NCBI GenBank assembly: GCA_944381115.1
Contig: CALWJV010000006.1
Coordinates: 52,311 to 116,310, forward strand
Source of the DNA: an uncultured Clostridia bacterium
Lineage (GTDB): Bacteria > Bacillota > Clostridia > Oscillospirales > CAG-272
Direction of reading: 5' to 3'
DNA: 64,000 nucleotides
The translations under genes and the position numbers were made by a program. The notes below the pieces were generated by a model. It made no database searches and was not told where the DNA came from. It saw only the letters and a program-made list of their open reading frames with translations. Below, one piece after another: positions 1 to 8,797 of the stretch (positions are counted from its first letter, which is position 1; each line of letters begins with the position of its first letter).

Positions 1-1
1 A

Positions 2-895
2 GACCATGCCTGCATATATGCGCAATACCTATTCCAGACAGTAATAGGGATTCCTTGCGCTCTTGCAACCCCTTCCGTTATTACAAAGTATAAAGGAAAA
101 CTGTGCTTTAAGAATACACTTGTCATAGGTGTCTCTCAATCAGGTGCCGCAGAGGACGTGATGGCAGTACTTAACCGCGCAAAAAATTGCGGCGCCATTA
201 CGGTCGGTATCACCAACACCCCAGGTTCTCTTGTTGCAACGACAGCGGATCATCACATATACCTTGGTGTCAGTGAAGAAAAGTGCATTGCAGCAACAAA
301 GACATTTACTGCACAACTTGCAGTCATGACCGCTATGGCAGCGGTCTGGGCAGACGATAAGGAAATTTTTGCCGGAATGGAGGAAATATCTGACAAGGTC
401 GCCGAGCTTTTAAACACTGTACCAACACAGATAGAGTCAATAATAAACAACTTCATTTTCCTTGATAACGGAGTCGTTATAGGGCGTGGATATAATTACT
501 CCATCGCGCGTGAAGGTGCTCTGAAAATACTTGAAACAAACAAAATAAACATGTACGGATACTCCATGTCCGATTTTTATCACGGTCCTTTTGCCTGCCT
601 TACAAACGGCGGAACCGTATTTCTTATAGCATCTGACGGTGTTATGTACGATGATTCCAAGGCTATTCTTGAAAAACTTTGCAATACACCTGCCCGCGTA
701 ATAGTTCTTTCAGATAACGAAGAAATCCTAAAAAACTGCAAGTATGCAATAAAAGTACCATCAGTCAGAAGCGAAATATTTTCTCCCTACATGTTTGCAA
801 TAACATTTCAAATATTTGCGTTAAAATTAGCGGAAATAAAAGGTATTGATCCTGATAAATCAAACATTATAAAAAAGATAACTGTTACAAAATGA
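2..895 (+). CDS. SIS-domain sugar isomerase/deaminase-like protein (5' truncated)
   Basis: The reading frame is open from the first bases of the window, so the N-terminus lies outside. The visible 297 residues contain two SIS (sugar isomerase) modules. The first has the phosphosugar-binding Ser/Thr signature VIGVSQSGAAEDV followed by GITNTPGS, and the second contains GRGYNYSIAREGALK and a HGPFACL segment like the GlmS isomerase domain. Such double-SIS proteins (GlmS C-terminal half, AgaS, FrlB) isomerise or deaminate amino- or glycated-sugar phosphates in the cytoplasm. Without the N-terminus I cannot tell whether a glutaminase domain is present. A strong hairpin terminator follows directly, so this is the last gene of its transcript. 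An internal ATG at 158 is not the start because conserved SIS sequence lies upstream of it. Confidence 0.85.
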   Translation, partial: DHACIYAQYLFQTVIGIPCALATPSVITKYKGKLCFKNTLVIGVSQSGAAEDVMAVLNRAKNCGAITVGITNTPGSLVATTADHHIYLGVSEEKCIAATKTFTAQLAVMTAMAAVWADDKEIFAGMEEISDKVAELLNTVPTQIESIINNFIFLDNGVVIGRGYNYSIAREGALKILETNKINMYGYSMSDFYHGPFACLTNGGTVFLIASDGVMYDDSKAILEKLCNTPARVIVLSDNEEILKNCKYAIKVPSVRSEIFSPYMFAITFQIFALKLAEIKGIDPDKSNIIKKITVTK

Positions 896-901
896 TCAAT
901 G

Positions 902-957
902 AAACTGTTTTACGGTATATTATAAAAATACGTAAGACAGTTTTATTTTATTTTTTA
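902..957 (+). terminator. Rho-independent terminator after the SIS gene
   Basis: AAACTGTTTTACG and CGTAAGACAGTTT form a near-perfect stem around an AT-rich loop. A T-rich tract follows. It starts 6 bases after the stop codon at 895. Confidence 0.75.
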
Positions 958-1033
958 ATCAAATAATGTAAAAAATATACAAAAAACATGATCTTTTTTA
1001 AAAAAAAATTTTACAGTAAAATTAATAAAGTTG

Positions 1034-1062
1034 TTGAAAATTGTTTGTTTTTTTGTTATAAT
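1034..1062 (+). promoter_or_regulatory. Sigma-A-type promoter of prs
   Basis: TTGAAA (1034-1039), a 17-bp spacer and a perfect TATAAT (1057-1062) lie 41 bp before the prs start codon, downstream of the preceding terminator. Confidence 0.8.
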
Positions 1063-1102
1063 AGTATATATAAATTATCTGCTATTTCGGAGGAAAAAAA
1101 TA

Positions 1103-2245
1103 ATGGAAATGGAACAAATATGCGGCAAACTCAGTATAATGGGTACAAGAGGCTGCGATGAGTTTCTTAATAAAGTGGATACATGGCTCAAAACATGGTC
1201 CGGAAATGATGAAACAACTTTGATTCATCCGCAATATATACGTTTCGGAACAGGGGAAGCAAAAGTTGTAATAAACGATTCCATGCGTAACCATGATATT
1301 TTTGTTTACGCAGATGTTTTTAATCACGGCGTAAAATTCAAAATGTACGAAAAAGAATATCCAATGAGTCCGGATGACCACTTCCAGGATCTTAAAAGAC
1401 TTATTTGTTCTTTTGCCGGTAAAGGTCGCAGAGTAAATGTAATTATGCCTATGATCTACGAAGGCAGACAGGATAAACGTACACTTCGTGAGTCTCTTGA
1501 TGCAGCAATCTCTCTTCAGGAAATTTCCAATATGGGCGCTGAAAACATTATTTCATTCGATATACATAATATAGGTATACAAAATGCAATACCTATGTGT
1601 AGTTTTGACAATGTCCACCCGACTTACCAGATGATAAAAGCTCTTCTTAAAAAAATACCTGATATTGCAATTAATAAAGAAAAACTTATGATGATCTCCC
1701 CCGATGAAGGCGGAATGAATCGTTGTATGTACTATTCCTCTGTTTTAAAACTCGAACTCGGTACCTTCTACAAACGTCGCGACTACACTGTAATCAAGGA
1801 TGGTAAAAATCCGATAAAGGCTCATCAGTACCTTGGAAAACCGGTACGGGATAAAGATGTTATAATCGTTGACGACATAATTTCCTCCGGTGAATCCGTT
1901 CTTGATGTTGCAAGACAACTAAAATCAAGAGGAGTTAAACGCGTTTTCATATTTGCCTCGTTCGGACTTTTCTGTAACGGTCTTAAAAAAATCGATAAAG
2001 CGTATAAAGACGGTGTTATTGATCAGATCTTTACGACAAACCTTATATACAGAACCGATGAACTAAGATCAAGAGAATGGTATACAGAAGTCGATATGTC
2101 AAAATATGTTGCGCTACTCATTGCCACACTTCATCAAAATAACAGCATAAGCACCATGCTTAACCAAGTCGACAAAATCCATAAGCTCATTGAAAAACTT
2201 GATGAAAACGGATTATTAAAGCCCGAATACAGAGGGACACTTTAA
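1103..2245 (+). CDS. prs: Ribose-phosphate pyrophosphokinase (PRPP synthetase)
   Basis: This cytoplasmic enzyme makes 5-phosphoribosyl 1-diphosphate from ribose 5-phosphate and ATP for nucleotide, His and Trp synthesis. The PRPP-binding loop VIIVDDIISSGES is at about residues 252-264. FDIHN near residue 153 and an N-terminal FGTGEAKV/DIFVYAD region fit the Prs fold. At 380 residues it is longer than classical Prs (about 315) and has extra N-terminal sequence, like a long Prs subtype seen in anaerobic Firmicutes. I chose the ATG at 1103 because CGGAGGA sits just upstream. The frame is open further upstream, but that would place the promoter -10 inside the gene. It is a single-gene transcript with its own promoter and a following terminator. 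Confidence 0.93.
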   Translation: MEMEQICGKLSIMGTRGCDEFLNKVDTWLKTWSGNDETTLIHPQYIRFGTGEAKVVINDSMRNHDIFVYADVFNHGVKFKMYEKEYPMSPDDHFQDLKRLICSFAGKGRRVNVIMPMIYEGRQDKRTLRESLDAAISLQEISNMGAENIISFDIHNIGIQNAIPMCSFDNVHPTYQMIKALLKKIPDIAINKEKLMMISPDEGGMNRCMYYSSVLKLELGTFYKRRDYTVIKDGKNPIKAHQYLGKPVRDKDVIIVDDIISSGESVLDVARQLKSRGVKRVFIFASFGLFCNGLKKIDKAYKDGVIDQIFTTNLIYRTDELRSREWYTEVDMSKYVALLIATLHQNNSISTMLNQVDKIHKLIEKLDENGLLKPEYRGTL

Positions 2246-2248
2246 TAA

Positions 2249-2287
2249 AAACAAAAACGGGGTTGTATATACAGCTCCGTTTTAATT
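2249..2287 (+). terminator. Rho-independent terminator after prs
   Basis: AAAACGGGGTTGTA and TACAGCTCCGTTTT pair with a short loop and run into TTTTAATT. It begins right after the prs stop codon. Confidence 0.65.
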
Positions 2288-2312
2288 GTTTCAGCGTAAG
2301 GAGTAAAATTAT

Positions 2313-2984
2313 ATGTGCGAAAATGAAAAAGAAAAATTGAAAAACAAGCAAAAATTCACAACAGACGACCTTCTGAAAATTATAAAAATCCTCCGAGGTA
2401 AAGGAGGTTGCCCTTGGGATGCTGAACAAACTCACAAAAGTATAATCCCAGGACTTATTGAAGAAACTTATGAAACGGTAGAAGCAATCGAAAAAGAAAA
2501 CCCCGATATGCTCTGTGAAGAACTTGGAGATGTGTTACTACAGGTAATTTTCCATGCAGATATTTCAGCTGACGAAGGAAATTTTACGTACGATGATGTT
2601 GTCAGCGGTATATGTAAGAAAATGATTACACGACATCCGCACGTTTTCGGTAATGTAAGCGTCGAAAACTCCGATGAAGTTTTAAAAAATTGGGATAAGA
2701 TCAAGGCTGAAACAAAATCGCAAAGTAATCTTTATCAAAAATTGGATTCCGTTGCAAAACCTCTTCCTGCACTTATGCGTATACAGAAACTTATACATAA
2801 GGCTGCAAAGGAAAATGTCAGACCAGATGATAACCTTTTGACCGGAATTGAGGGTGAAGCGGCAAACGCTCTGCTTTCTGCTGTTTACAAATGTGAGCAA
2901 CTTAGCATTAATGCCGAAACTGTCCTACGCCGACTTTCAGATGCATTTATAGAACAGGTACATGATACGTCAAAAAACAAATAA
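2313..2984 (+). CDS. mazG: Nucleoside triphosphate pyrophosphohydrolase MazG
   Basis: MazG hydrolyses (d)NTPs to NMP and pyrophosphate, a house-cleaning function. The N-terminal MazG domain shows GGCPWDAEQTHKS, the EETYE helix (about residues 50-54) and EELGDVLLQ (about 69-77), which supply the metal-binding acidic residues, then RHPHVFG. The protein has 223 residues against about 260 in E. coli, and the weaker second domain is shortened. The ATG at 2313 is preceded by AAGGAG. A bidirectional terminator follows at 3076. Confidence 0.93.
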   Translation: MCENEKEKLKNKQKFTTDDLLKIIKILRGKGGCPWDAEQTHKSIIPGLIEETYETVEAIEKENPDMLCEELGDVLLQVIFHADISADEGNFTYDDVVSGICKKMITRHPHVFGNVSVENSDEVLKNWDKIKAETKSQSNLYQKLDSVAKPLPALMRIQKLIHKAAKENVRPDDNLLTGIEGEAANALLSAVYKCEQLSINAETVLRRLSDAFIEQVHDTSKNK

Positions 2985-3075
2985 AAGTAACTGTAAATCA
3001 TTTGGAAATTTTTTACATAAATATAATACTTTTGTGATATTGTTTAAGTATTTTTCAAGTGTGCCTTAACAAACA

Positions 3076-3103
3076 AAAAGGAGCAGATAAATCTGCTCCT
3101 TTT
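3076..3103. terminator. Bidirectional terminator between mazG and the ABC exporter
   Basis: AAAAGGAGCAGA and TCTGCTCCTTTT form a perfect 12-bp stem with a TAAA loop, giving T-runs in both directions. It separates convergent mazG (+) and the ABC genes (-). Confidence 0.88.
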
Positions 3104-3104
3104 A

Positions 3105-4901
3105 TTATTTATACTGTGAATAATACAATTCTGCATAAACTCCGTTTTTCTTCAATAATGTTTCGTGATTTCCGCTCTCTGCTATCTCCCCGTCTTTCAT
3201 TACCAAAATCACATCAGCATTCTGTATAGTAGAAAGTCTGTGTGCAATTACAAAACATGTCTTTCCCTCCATAAGTCTGCACATAGCTTCGCTTATCTTT
3301 GCCTCTGTTCTCGTGTCAACATTTGAGGTTGCCTCATCAAGAATCAGTATCACACTTTTCGGAAGCATTGCTCTTGCTATTGTCATTAACTGCTTTTGCC
3401 CCTTTGATATATTTGCACCGTTATCGGTTATCTCCGTTTCATACCCGCTTGGTAACGCTTCAATAAATCCGTTAATTTTTGCCCTCTCCGCAACCGCCTT
3501 TACCTGATCCGCAGTTACATTTTCACTGCCATAAGCAATATTATCGTAAACACTTCCGTTAAACAACCATGTATCCTGTAAAACCATTGTAAACGATTTT
3601 CGCATTTCATCTCTTTTTCTTTCACGTATATCAATACCGTCTATCAATATACTTCCGTCATTTACATCGTAAAACCGCATTAAAAGATTTACAATGGTTG
3701 TCTTACCTGCGCCGGTATGTCCTACTATAGCCACTATACTTCCCGGCTCCACTTTTAAATTAAAATTCTTTATAATAATTTTATCGTCTTCGTAACCAAA
3801 ATTTACATTTTTAAATTCAATTTGACCGTTTGTAATCGGATCGGATACTGCATTTTCTTTATCCGGGGTATCCTCTTTTTCGTCCATAAGACGGAAAATA
3901 CGTTCACCAGCCGCAAATGCTGACTGTATTTCACTATATATATTTGTAATTTCATTTATAGGACCCGAAAATTTTCTTGAGTAAAGAACAAATGACGAAA
4001 TCGCACCAAGCGAAAGAGTTTCTGGTGAATACAAATAAAGCAATGCGCCGAAAAAAGATATGAGTGCAAGAGAAATGTTATTTATAAAATTTACAGAAGG
4101 TCCTGCAATACATGAATATCTGTCAGAGCGATAATAGGCATCTGTCGCTGCCGTATTCTTAATCTCAAAACGATGAGTAAATTCGGACTCCTTATTATAT
4201 GCCTTTATTGTCCTGAAACCGCCTATTGATTCTTCAGCAAATCCATTCATTTCTCCGAGTTTTCCGGAACGTTCTCTGAAAAGAGGTCTTCCTCTTTTTG
4301 CCCTGTACCGTGAAAAAATTATAGACATAGGTATTGTTATCAAAAAGACCAGTACAAGTAGCCTTGAAATTGTAAGCATCATAATAAACGAACCCGTAAC
4401 TGTTATAAGCGCAGTACAAATTTGTATCAGATCTGCAGATAGAGATGCACTTACTGTGTCAACATCATAAGACATTGTACTTATTATCTCACCGGACTGA
4501 TGTGTATCAAAAAATTTTATCGGCATGCGTGACAGTTTTTGATAAAGATCCCGGCGAATGTTGAAAGTTATTCTTTTGCTAACTTTGGTCATGAGAAAAG
4601 ACTGCAAAAAAGTAAGACCGGCTGAAAAAATATAAAATACTGCCATAAGTTTAACATAGTAGAAAACTTTTTCAAAATCAACGCCTTCCGGTTTTATTGC
4701 GTTAATAGCCGGTTCAGAAAGTTTTGGTCCGATAAGTGCAAACAAATTGCTGAATACAACTATCACACCGATTATGATTAAAGGCAGACGCATCTGGTTA
4801 AGATATTTCCAAAGACGAAAAATAACCGCTTTTCTCCGCTCTGAACTGAGTTTTTCTGCTCCCATGCCTCTGCCGCGAGTCATATTTGGCGCTTTATTCA
4901 C
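3105..4901 (-). CDS. ABC exporter half-transporter, catalytic-site subunit (BmrD/LmrD-like)
   Basis: A membrane ABC exporter with an N-terminal six-helix region (about residues 20-330) and a C-terminal nucleotide-binding domain. Walker A is GHTGAGKT (about 394). Walker B LILDEATS has the catalytic Glu, and the H-loop IAHRLST has the His. The signature motif is degenerate, ISKGQ instead of LSGGQ. With the partner gene just upstream (5042-6802), which has the opposite defects, it fits a heterodimeric multidrug-type exporter with one dead and one active ATP site. I chose the GTG at 4901 because GGGGGA lies 6 bases before it; the longer frame to 4961 has no better site. The substrate is unknown. 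Confidence 0.88.
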   Translation of the reverse strand: MNKAPNMTRGRGMGAEKLSSERRKAVIFRLWKYLNQMRLPLIIIGVIVVFSNLFALIGPKLSEPAINAIKPEGVDFEKVFYYVKLMAVFYIFSAGLTFLQSFLMTKVSKRITFNIRRDLYQKLSRMPIKFFDTHQSGEIISTMSYDVDTVSASLSADLIQICTALITVTGSFIMMLTISRLLVLVFLITIPMSIIFSRYRAKRGRPLFRERSGKLGEMNGFAEESIGGFRTIKAYNKESEFTHRFEIKNTAATDAYYRSDRYSCIAGPSVNFINNISLALISFFGALLYLYSPETLSLGAISSFVLYSRKFSGPINEITNIYSEIQSAFAAGERIFRLMDEKEDTPDKENAVSDPITNGQIEFKNVNFGYEDDKIIIKNFNLKVEPGSIVAIVGHTGAGKTTIVNLLMRFYDVNDGSILIDGIDIRERKRDEMRKSFTMVLQDTWLFNGSVYDNIAYGSENVTADQVKAVAERAKINGFIEALPSGYETEITDNGANISKGQKQLMTIARAMLPKSVILILDEATSNVDTRTEAKISEAMCRLMEGKTCFVIAHRLSTIQNADVILVMKDGEIAESGNHETLLKKNGVYAELYYSQYK

Positions 4902-5041
4902 TTTCCATCCCCCTTTTTCGTTTTTCGAAAAACTTAAAATTTTTATTGCCGCTGTATCCAATCATTAAAATATCTGATTTTTAAATAAAAACTTCATTCA
5001 GTTTTTGAGTCTTTATGACTTGCCTTGATCTTAATATACTC

Positions 5042-6802
5042 CTATGCCATCTGCGCATTTACTGTTTCACGGTAAAGTACACAATTTTCCATAAGGTAAT
5101 CATGACTTCCCATACCTGCGACCTCGCCGTCATCCATAACTATTATTAAATCAGCGTTCATTATTGTACTCGCCCTTTGTGCAACAATAATTTTTGTACA
5201 TTGGGTATAATTTTTTGCAAGATTTTTACGCAAAATAGAATCGGTTTTGTAATCAAGACCACCGCAAGAATCGTCAAGTATAAGTATGTCCGGCTTTCCC
5301 GCAATTGCTCTTGCAATAAGAAGTCTTTGTTTCTGTCCTCCGCTAAGGTTCGCTGCTTTGACATCAAGCATATGCCCGTAACCGTCCTTCTTTTCTTTTA
5401 TAAAATTGTCAGCAAGAGCATTTACTGCGGCGTATGTTATTTCTTCATCGGATATTTCTCTTTCAAACCGGATGTTTTCTTTTATGGTATCGGACATAAG
5501 AAAATCAGTTTGAAGCGCCGATCCAAACATTTTATATAGTTCTGCTCTCGGTATGAAATTTATATTTTCGCCGTTTATTTTGATTTCTCCGCTGTCTGCT
5601 TTGTAAAAGCGAAGGAGCAGGTTTACAATAGTTGTTTTACCGGATCCCGTTGACCCGATTATTCCCAATGTTTCCCCCCTCTTTAAATTAAATGAGAGAT
5701 TTTCAATATTATTTTTCCTTTTAAGGTACGAAAATGTTACATTTTCAAACGAAATGTGGTAATCTGAAACTTGTGTTTTTTTACTTTCCTGTTTTTTTCC
5801 TCTAACATCACCGTAAATATAGTCATCGTCAGTCGGAGACAAAAGTACCTCATTAAGTCTTTTCCCGGATGCGACGCCCTTACTTATCTGCATAAAAATC
5901 CTGTTTATCATCATCATTGCAGTAAGTATAATGGTAAAATAACTTAAAAAAGCTATAATAACCCCCGGTTTTATGATTCCGTCACGGACTCTGTATGCAC
6001 CAATAAGTATTACAAAGCAAAACCCGAGATTCAAGAAAATATTCAGTACCGGACCGGAAAGTCCAGTTGTTATATTCGCTTTACTGTCAACTTTGTATAT
6101 TTTTTCGTTTATCTTAGCAAAACGTTGCTTTTCGTATTCGGTTTTTGAAAGTGCCTTTATTACTCTTATACCATCCATGTTTTCGCGAAGCACGCCAACC
6201 ATATCATCGTTACTTTTCTGAACATCACCAAATATTTTTATGCCCTTTCTTGATATAAAATAAATTATTATAAAAACTACAAACATTAGACATACAAGTA
6301 TAAGTGTCAAAACTCTGTCAAGGAAAAATGTTATTATTATTCCTCCTATGACAATTATAGGTCCGCGTATTCCTCCTTTTTGTACCATTGCAAGCATATT
6401 ATGAAGATTATATGTATCACTTGTAAGCCTTGAAATAAGAGTTGGCACGGTAAATTCATCTGTTTTTTGGCAGGAAAGCGCAAGAGTTTTTACATAAACA
6501 TCATGGCGAAGTTTTCCGGTTATTCTACTTGCCGTTTTTGCTGCCATTCTGTTTGCGCTTATGTTACCAATAAGCGCAACTAAAGCACAAAAAACCATCA
6601 AAAGACCGTAAAGTATCATCTTTCTTAAATCTTTTGCCGGAGCAAGAGTGTCCACCATATAAGAAAGTACGGAAGGTAAAATAAGTTCCGCAAATGTGCC
6701 GATAAATTTAACCGTTACAGTAATTATTACAGCAAATTTATAGGGCCGTATGTAATCTATAACGGTTATATATTCATTTGGATTTTTTTTGTTCTTTTTC
6801 AT
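5042..6802 (-). CDS. ABC exporter half-transporter, degenerate-site subunit (BmrC/LmrC-like)
   Basis: The first gene of the exporter pair, 586 residues: transmembrane domain to about residue 310, then a nucleotide-binding domain. Walker A GSTGSGKT is near 380 and the signature LSGGQKQR is intact. Walker B reads LILDD, with Asp in place of the catalytic Glu, and the H-loop reads VAQRAST, with Gln in place of His. These substitutions are the known mark of the non-hydrolysing site in heterodimeric exporters such as TM287/288. The next gene follows after about 140 bp. The ATG at 6802 has only a weak ribosome site (AAGAAC). Efflux of drugs, lipids or peptides is possible. Confidence 0.88.
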   Translation of the reverse strand: MKKNKKNPNEYITVIDYIRPYKFAVIITVTVKFIGTFAELILPSVLSYMVDTLAPAKDLRKMILYGLLMVFCALVALIGNISANRMAAKTASRITGKLRHDVYVKTLALSCQKTDEFTVPTLISRLTSDTYNLHNMLAMVQKGGIRGPIIVIGGIIITFFLDRVLTLILVCLMFVVFIIIYFISRKGIKIFGDVQKSNDDMVGVLRENMDGIRVIKALSKTEYEKQRFAKINEKIYKVDSKANITTGLSGPVLNIFLNLGFCFVILIGAYRVRDGIIKPGVIIAFLSYFTIILTAMMMINRIFMQISKGVASGKRLNEVLLSPTDDDYIYGDVRGKKQESKKTQVSDYHISFENVTFSYLKRKNNIENLSFNLKRGETLGIIGSTGSGKTTIVNLLLRFYKADSGEIKINGENINFIPRAELYKMFGSALQTDFLMSDTIKENIRFEREISDEEITYAAVNALADNFIKEKKDGYGHMLDVKAANLSGGQKQRLLIARAIAGKPDILILDDSCGGLDYKTDSILRKNLAKNYTQCTKIIVAQRASTIMNADLIIVMDDGEVAGMGSHDYLMENCVLYRETVNAQMA

Positions 6803-6859
6803 TGTTCTTAAATTACTCTTTTATTTCTTTATATTATTTCTTTATATATAATATATTAT

Positions 6860-7399
6860 CTATTTTATCTTTAAAAGATCTTGTATTTTCCTGCACTCTT
6901 CAATAACCTGATATGTTACAATACCGTCATCAATTGCGTTATGAGATCTTACCTTTATTCCAAGAAGATTCTTTAACGTTTCAAGTTTGTGGTTTTCTGA
7001 TTTTATGTATTTTCTTGCAAGTTTTAAACTGTCTCTTATTTCATTATCAATATTGTATCCAAGCAAAAAACATATCGGGAGTATAAATCGACTGTCAAAC
7101 AATGCGTTATGTGCAAATAAAATGTCGTTTTTTATAAATGAGACAAATTTCGGTACGGCATCTTCAATATAAGGAGCATTTTTTACCATATCTTCGGTTA
7201 TTCCAGTAAGTTGGGTTATATGCGGAAGAATTTTTCCTCGCGGTTTTACATATGTTTGGAATTTTTCTTTAATTTTCTTTTTTTGTATCCTTACAGCACC
7301 GATTTCTATTATTTCATTATTTTCGGGAGAAAATCCTGTGGTTTCGAGATCAAAGACAACATAATTTTCTGGGATAATATTGCCTGCTTCTTTTTTCAT
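6860..7399 (-). CDS. DEDDh 3'-5' exonuclease (DnaQ/PolC-epsilon family)
   Basis: A 179-residue stand-alone exonuclease domain. Exo I is FDLETTG (residues 17-23), with the metal-binding Asp and Glu. Exo II is HNALFDSRF (about 97-105). Exo III is HNAIDD (about 151-156), which gives the DEDDh set. This family proofreads DNA or trims nucleic acid 3' ends. No BRCT, helicase or polymerase domain is attached, so it is not PolC or DinG. It lies upstream of the ABC exporter on the same strand (57-bp gap), possibly in one transcript. The role is inferred from the family. Confidence 0.87.
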   Translation of the reverse strand: MKKEAGNIIPENYVVFDLETTGFSPENNEIIEIGAVRIQKKKIKEKFQTYVKPRGKILPHITQLTGITEDMVKNAPYIEDAVPKFVSFIKNDILFAHNALFDSRFILPICFLLGYNIDNEIRDSLKLARKYIKSENHKLETLKNLLGIKVRSHNAIDDGIVTYQVIEECRKIQDLLKIK

Positions 7400-7694
7400 T
7401 TCATAAATCCTTATGGTTAGTTAATAAAATCAATGCCAAAATTTTTGCTGTTTACTTTAATTTTAATATTTCAAAAACCATGGTCAATTACTAATTTTAA
7501 ATTTTTAATAAATCGGTACATTCCAATACCTTAATAATATTTTATATTATAAATCATAACAAAAAAAAAGTCAATACGTTTTTGCAAACTAATAAAATTC
7601 AAAAAATCATAAAAAACTTGAAAAAATGAGAAAAAAAGAGATTTTGCCCTTTTTTGTTTTTATAACTGCTTTTTTTTAAAAAAGTTTAACCTTC
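7400..7694. other. AT-rich intergenic stretch without a gene
   Basis: This is the divergent spacer between the exonuclease gene (-) and ctsR (+). It is rich in A and T homopolymers. I see no ORF with a ribosome site and no convincing hairpin before the ctsR promoter. Confidence 0.5.
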
Positions 7695-7730
7695 TTTGAC
7701 TTTGACTTTGTTTGACTTTTATGCTATAAT
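7695..7730 (+). promoter_or_regulatory. ctsR-clpC operon promoter with embedded CtsR operator
   Basis: TTGACT (7702-7707), a 17-bp spacer and a perfect TATAAT (7725-7730) make the promoter. Overlapping the -35 is TTTGACT-TTG-TTTGACT (7701-7717), an exact match to the complement of the known CtsR heptad direct repeat (RGTCAAA-NAN-RGTCAAA). A third overlapping TTTGACT starts at 7695. CtsR binding here would block RNA polymerase, giving autoregulated heat-shock control. Confidence 0.92.
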
Positions 7731-7830
7731 TATGCCCGTATAAGAAAAACGGTAGTTACCCAGTAACTTTCTTAAAACAAAATTTTAAACTGTTTATTTC
7801 AGGCAAGTTGAGAAAAGAGGTCAAAAATAA

Positions 7831-8253
7831 ATGTTAAGCGATATTATTGAAAAAATGCTTATGGAGATGATCGAGGAAGAAGGCGGTCACCTTGAACTAA
7901 AGCGGAACGAACTTGCAGAACAGATCGGCTGTGTGCCAAGTCAGATAAACTACGTAATAACATCTCGGTTTACTCCTGAAAAAGGATATATCATAGAGAG
8001 CAGACGCGGTGGAGGAGGATATGTTCGCATTACAAAAAAAGTAATGCAAAAAAACGAATATTTAATGCATCTCTTTTATTCAATAGGAAATGTTCTTGAT
8101 ATTAAAAGTGCAAGGATATTCATAGATGATCTTAAACAACGGGGTATGATCACACAGCGCGAGGCGGCCATATCAAATATTGCAAACTCTTATACTGATA
8201 ACGATACGGTCAGAGCAAACCTAATTAAAAAAATTATTTTATCTATCATATAA
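7831..8253 (+). CDS. ctsR: Transcriptional repressor CtsR
   Basis: CtsR represses class III heat-shock genes (clp) in Firmicutes and falls off DNA when heated. The N-terminal winged helix contains LKRNELAEQIGCVPSQINYVI, followed by the glycine-rich wing RRGGGGYVRI (about residues 59-68), which is the thermosensing, DNA-contacting loop. The C-terminal dimerisation domain follows. The length of 140 is slightly below the usual 150-155. A CtsR operator lies in its own promoter about 100 bp upstream, and mcsA-mcsB-clpC follow in the classic order. ATG at 7831 is preceded by AAAAGAGG. Confidence 0.95.
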   Translation: MLSDIIEKMLMEMIEEEGGHLELKRNELAEQIGCVPSQINYVITSRFTPEKGYIIESRRGGGGYVRITKKVMQKNEYLMHLFYSIGNVLDIKSARIFIDDLKQRGMITQREAAISNIANSYTDNDTVRANLIKKIILSII

Positions 8254-8268
8254 TAGGAGGATAAAGCC

Positions 8269-8796
8269 ATGTTATGTCAAAGATGTCATAAAAACAATGC
8301 AACGGTACATGTAAAACAGATAATAAACGGAGAAGTAAGTCAACTTATGCTTTGTGCAGAATGCGCGGAAAAGGAAAATTTTGGTTCTTTTTTCGGAATT
8401 GGTAATGATAACCTTTTTTCGGGATTTTTCAGTGACAGTATTCTCGGAAATACTTTTACATCAGAAAAGAAAGTTTGTCCTCTCTGTAAATCAACAAGAC
8501 GTGATCTTGCAAGAACAGGACGCGCAGGCTGTGCAAAATGCTATGAAGTTTTTTCCGATGAGCTTTCAAAAATTATTTACGGTATACACGGAAATACAAC
8601 ACATTCCGGGTCAGCACCAGGCAGACATATAGAAGAAATTGAAAAAAATAAAGAAATAGATGCTTTGAAAAAAGAGCAGGAGACGGCTATTCTTGAAGAA
8701 GATTATGAAAAAGCTGCCGAAATAAGAGATAAAATAAAAGCAATCGAAAACGTCACAAGCAACAATTTAGAAAAAAAGAACGGGGAGGATAAGTAA
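8269..8796 (+). CDS. mcsA: McsA, zinc-finger UVR-domain activator of McsB
   Basis: The 175-residue protein has four CxxC pairs: CQRC at the start, CAEC, CPLC and CAKC. These fit the zinc-binding modules of McsA. The C-terminus (about 132-165) holds a UVR motif, ALKKEQETAILEEDYEKA, as also found in UvrB and ClpC. McsA activates the arginine kinase McsB and helps control CtsR. It starts 15 bp after ctsR with TAGGAGG upstream and ends 1 bp before mcsB, so translation is coupled. Confidence 0.94.
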   Translation: MLCQRCHKNNATVHVKQIINGEVSQLMLCAECAEKENFGSFFGIGNDNLFSGFFSDSILGNTFTSEKKVCPLCKSTRRDLARTGRAGCAKCYEVFSDELSKIIYGIHGNTTHSGSAPGRHIEEIEKNKEIDALKKEQETAILEEDYEKAAEIRDKIKAIENVTSNNLEKKNGEDK

Positions 8797-8797
8797 G

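Noticed and set aside
896..1102. Possible riboswitch before prs
   Set aside because: Only a terminator and a promoter are visible, and the transcribed leader is about 35 bases.
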